In this document: positions 63,130 through 64,000 of the stretch, piece after piece
Layout of the letters: each line of letters begins with the position of its first letter
Position numbering within the stretch: position 1 is the first letter of the stretch
From: Globodera rostochiensis
Taxonomy: Eukaryota > Nematoda > Chromadorea > Rhabditida > Heteroderidae
NCBI GenBank assembly: GCA_018350325.1
Contig: JAEVLN010000001.1
Location: 361,501 to 425,500 of the forward strand
Reading direction: 5' to 3'
Length of the DNA stretch: 64,000 nucleotides
Program-made: the position numbers and the translations under genes
Notes under the pieces: generated by a model
The model's input: the letters and a program-made list of their open reading frames with translations, nothing else
Database searches by the model: none
Told to the model about the DNA's origin: nothing

Positions 63130-64000
63130 ACCAAACCCTGAAGGAAAATGCATTTACATCCCAGAACAACATTCTTGGTTTACTTCTCCTCTCCGCCTTT
63201 TGTTCCCAAAACAAGTGTTATGGTTGTTTCTTTCTTTTATGTCGATTAGATTATTTTGGGAAAATGCATCAATTTTCCCGATGTCGCGTTCGAAACCCCG
63301 ACATCAACACACAATTTAAATTGTACCTTATTTAAATAAAACTTTCGAATTCTGAATGAGGCAAATTTCGACACAGACGATGGTTGATGGACGCCGTTTG
63401 TCTGTTGTTGTAATGCATGGGTTTTTTGTTGGAGGTTTGCAGTCCGAGGTGGCGATGAAAAAGAGATGAATAGCTGGACGGCGAAGATTAACAAGAAACC
63501 TTTCGACAAATTGTTTAAATTCGGGTACGGAGTTCGAGATTGGTCAAATGGTTAAGTCAGATTCGGGTTCTACGTCCTCGAAACCCCCCAGAAACAACAT
63601 TTTCTTAACTTTAACAAAGGACGAACGTCCGATCAAAATTATTTGATGAAAATTGAAAGGCATTGTCTGCTTGCCCTCACGCCTCGCCCCATCTGCCGCT
63701 CTTTCGGCCTTCTGTCCCCCTCCCCCCTCCCCATTTACCCGTTCGCCCCCCCCCCCCTCTCACTGTTTATCCCATGAAAATATTGTGGCGAATTGCGGAC
63801 GGAAACGGTCGATTCTTTTCATCCCTTTTGAATGATGCGCTGCCGCAGAAGTCAATGGGCGGCGCGGGGGGGGGGGGGCTTATTATTTATGTGTTTGTTG
63901 TCGTTATTTATAGGTGCGCCAATGCAAATGGCCACCCCCCCCCCTTTTTTCTCCTTAAAAAGAGTTCCGGCGGAAGATAAATGCACAGGAAGAAATTAAA
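63130..64000. other. Intergenic, low complexity
   Basis: Downstream of the F-box-like gene. It contains a minus-oriented copy of the second dispersed repeat ('gattcgggttctacgtcctc', 63550-63569) and C- and G-runs at 63717-63757 and 63866-63878. No gene was recognised up to the window edge. Confidence 0.5.

Overview
This is a eukaryotic nuclear window, most likely from a plant-parasitic cyst nematode (Globodera/Heterodera type); the genus is an inference. The signs are many very short introns (about 35-60 nt), several GC-AG introns alongside GT-AG ones, nematode-type genes (UNC-60A-like cofilin, a Ly6-like GPI protein, a tandem galectin, a HECD-1-type ligase), and abundant dispersed repeats carrying long G/C runs. 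I rebuilt splicing by hand from reading-frame phase and homology recalled from memory. Many genes close exactly in frame; exon edges are least certain in hecd-1, GALNT, ints-4 and the F-box-like gene. Layout: 1.0-2.7 kb, plus strand, ADF/cofilin then APC10. 3.4-7.2 kb, minus strand, TMED/p24 cargo receptor then a short-chain dehydrogenase. 7.7-10.6 kb, minus strand, a secreted class-3 lipase with a 1.7-kb minisatellite inside one intron. 11.4-13.5 kb, minus strand, a novel secreted basic protein and a Ly6-like GPI protein. 14.4-16.3 kb, a UTP20-like fragment without ends, followed to 27.1 kb by the large HECTD1/hecd-1 E3 ligase. 29.8-31.2 kb, plus strand, a two-domain galectin, then a 22-bp satellite. 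32.6-41.9 kb, minus strand, a MADF/BESS factor, a putative secreted peptide precursor, a KCTD-type BTB protein and an unknown 567-aa protein; two of these carry intronic minisatellites and one a coding minisatellite. 42.3-45.1 kb, minus strand, a polypeptide GalNAc-transferase. 45.6-49.9 kb, plus strand, Integrator subunit 4. 52.3-54.1 kb, minus strand, RagA GTPase. 54.7-60.4 kb, plus strand, SEC23, whose introns hold a minus-strand secreted peptide gene and a minus-strand tRNA-Arg(CCT). 60.7-63.1 kb, plus strand, an F-box-like nematode protein. Functionally the genes are mostly unrelated housekeeping functions: secretory pathway (SEC23, TMED, GALNT), ubiquitin (APC10, hecd-1, KCTD), RNA processing (ints-4, UTP20) and nutrient signalling (RagA), with a minority of secreted or lineage-specific proteins. 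The most unusual content is not one gene but the repeat landscape: three G-rich intronic minisatellites of about 30-33 bp, an 8-bp-TSD hAT-like MITE family with G/C runs, a 97-bp miniature element, and a 278-bp near-perfect foldback element.
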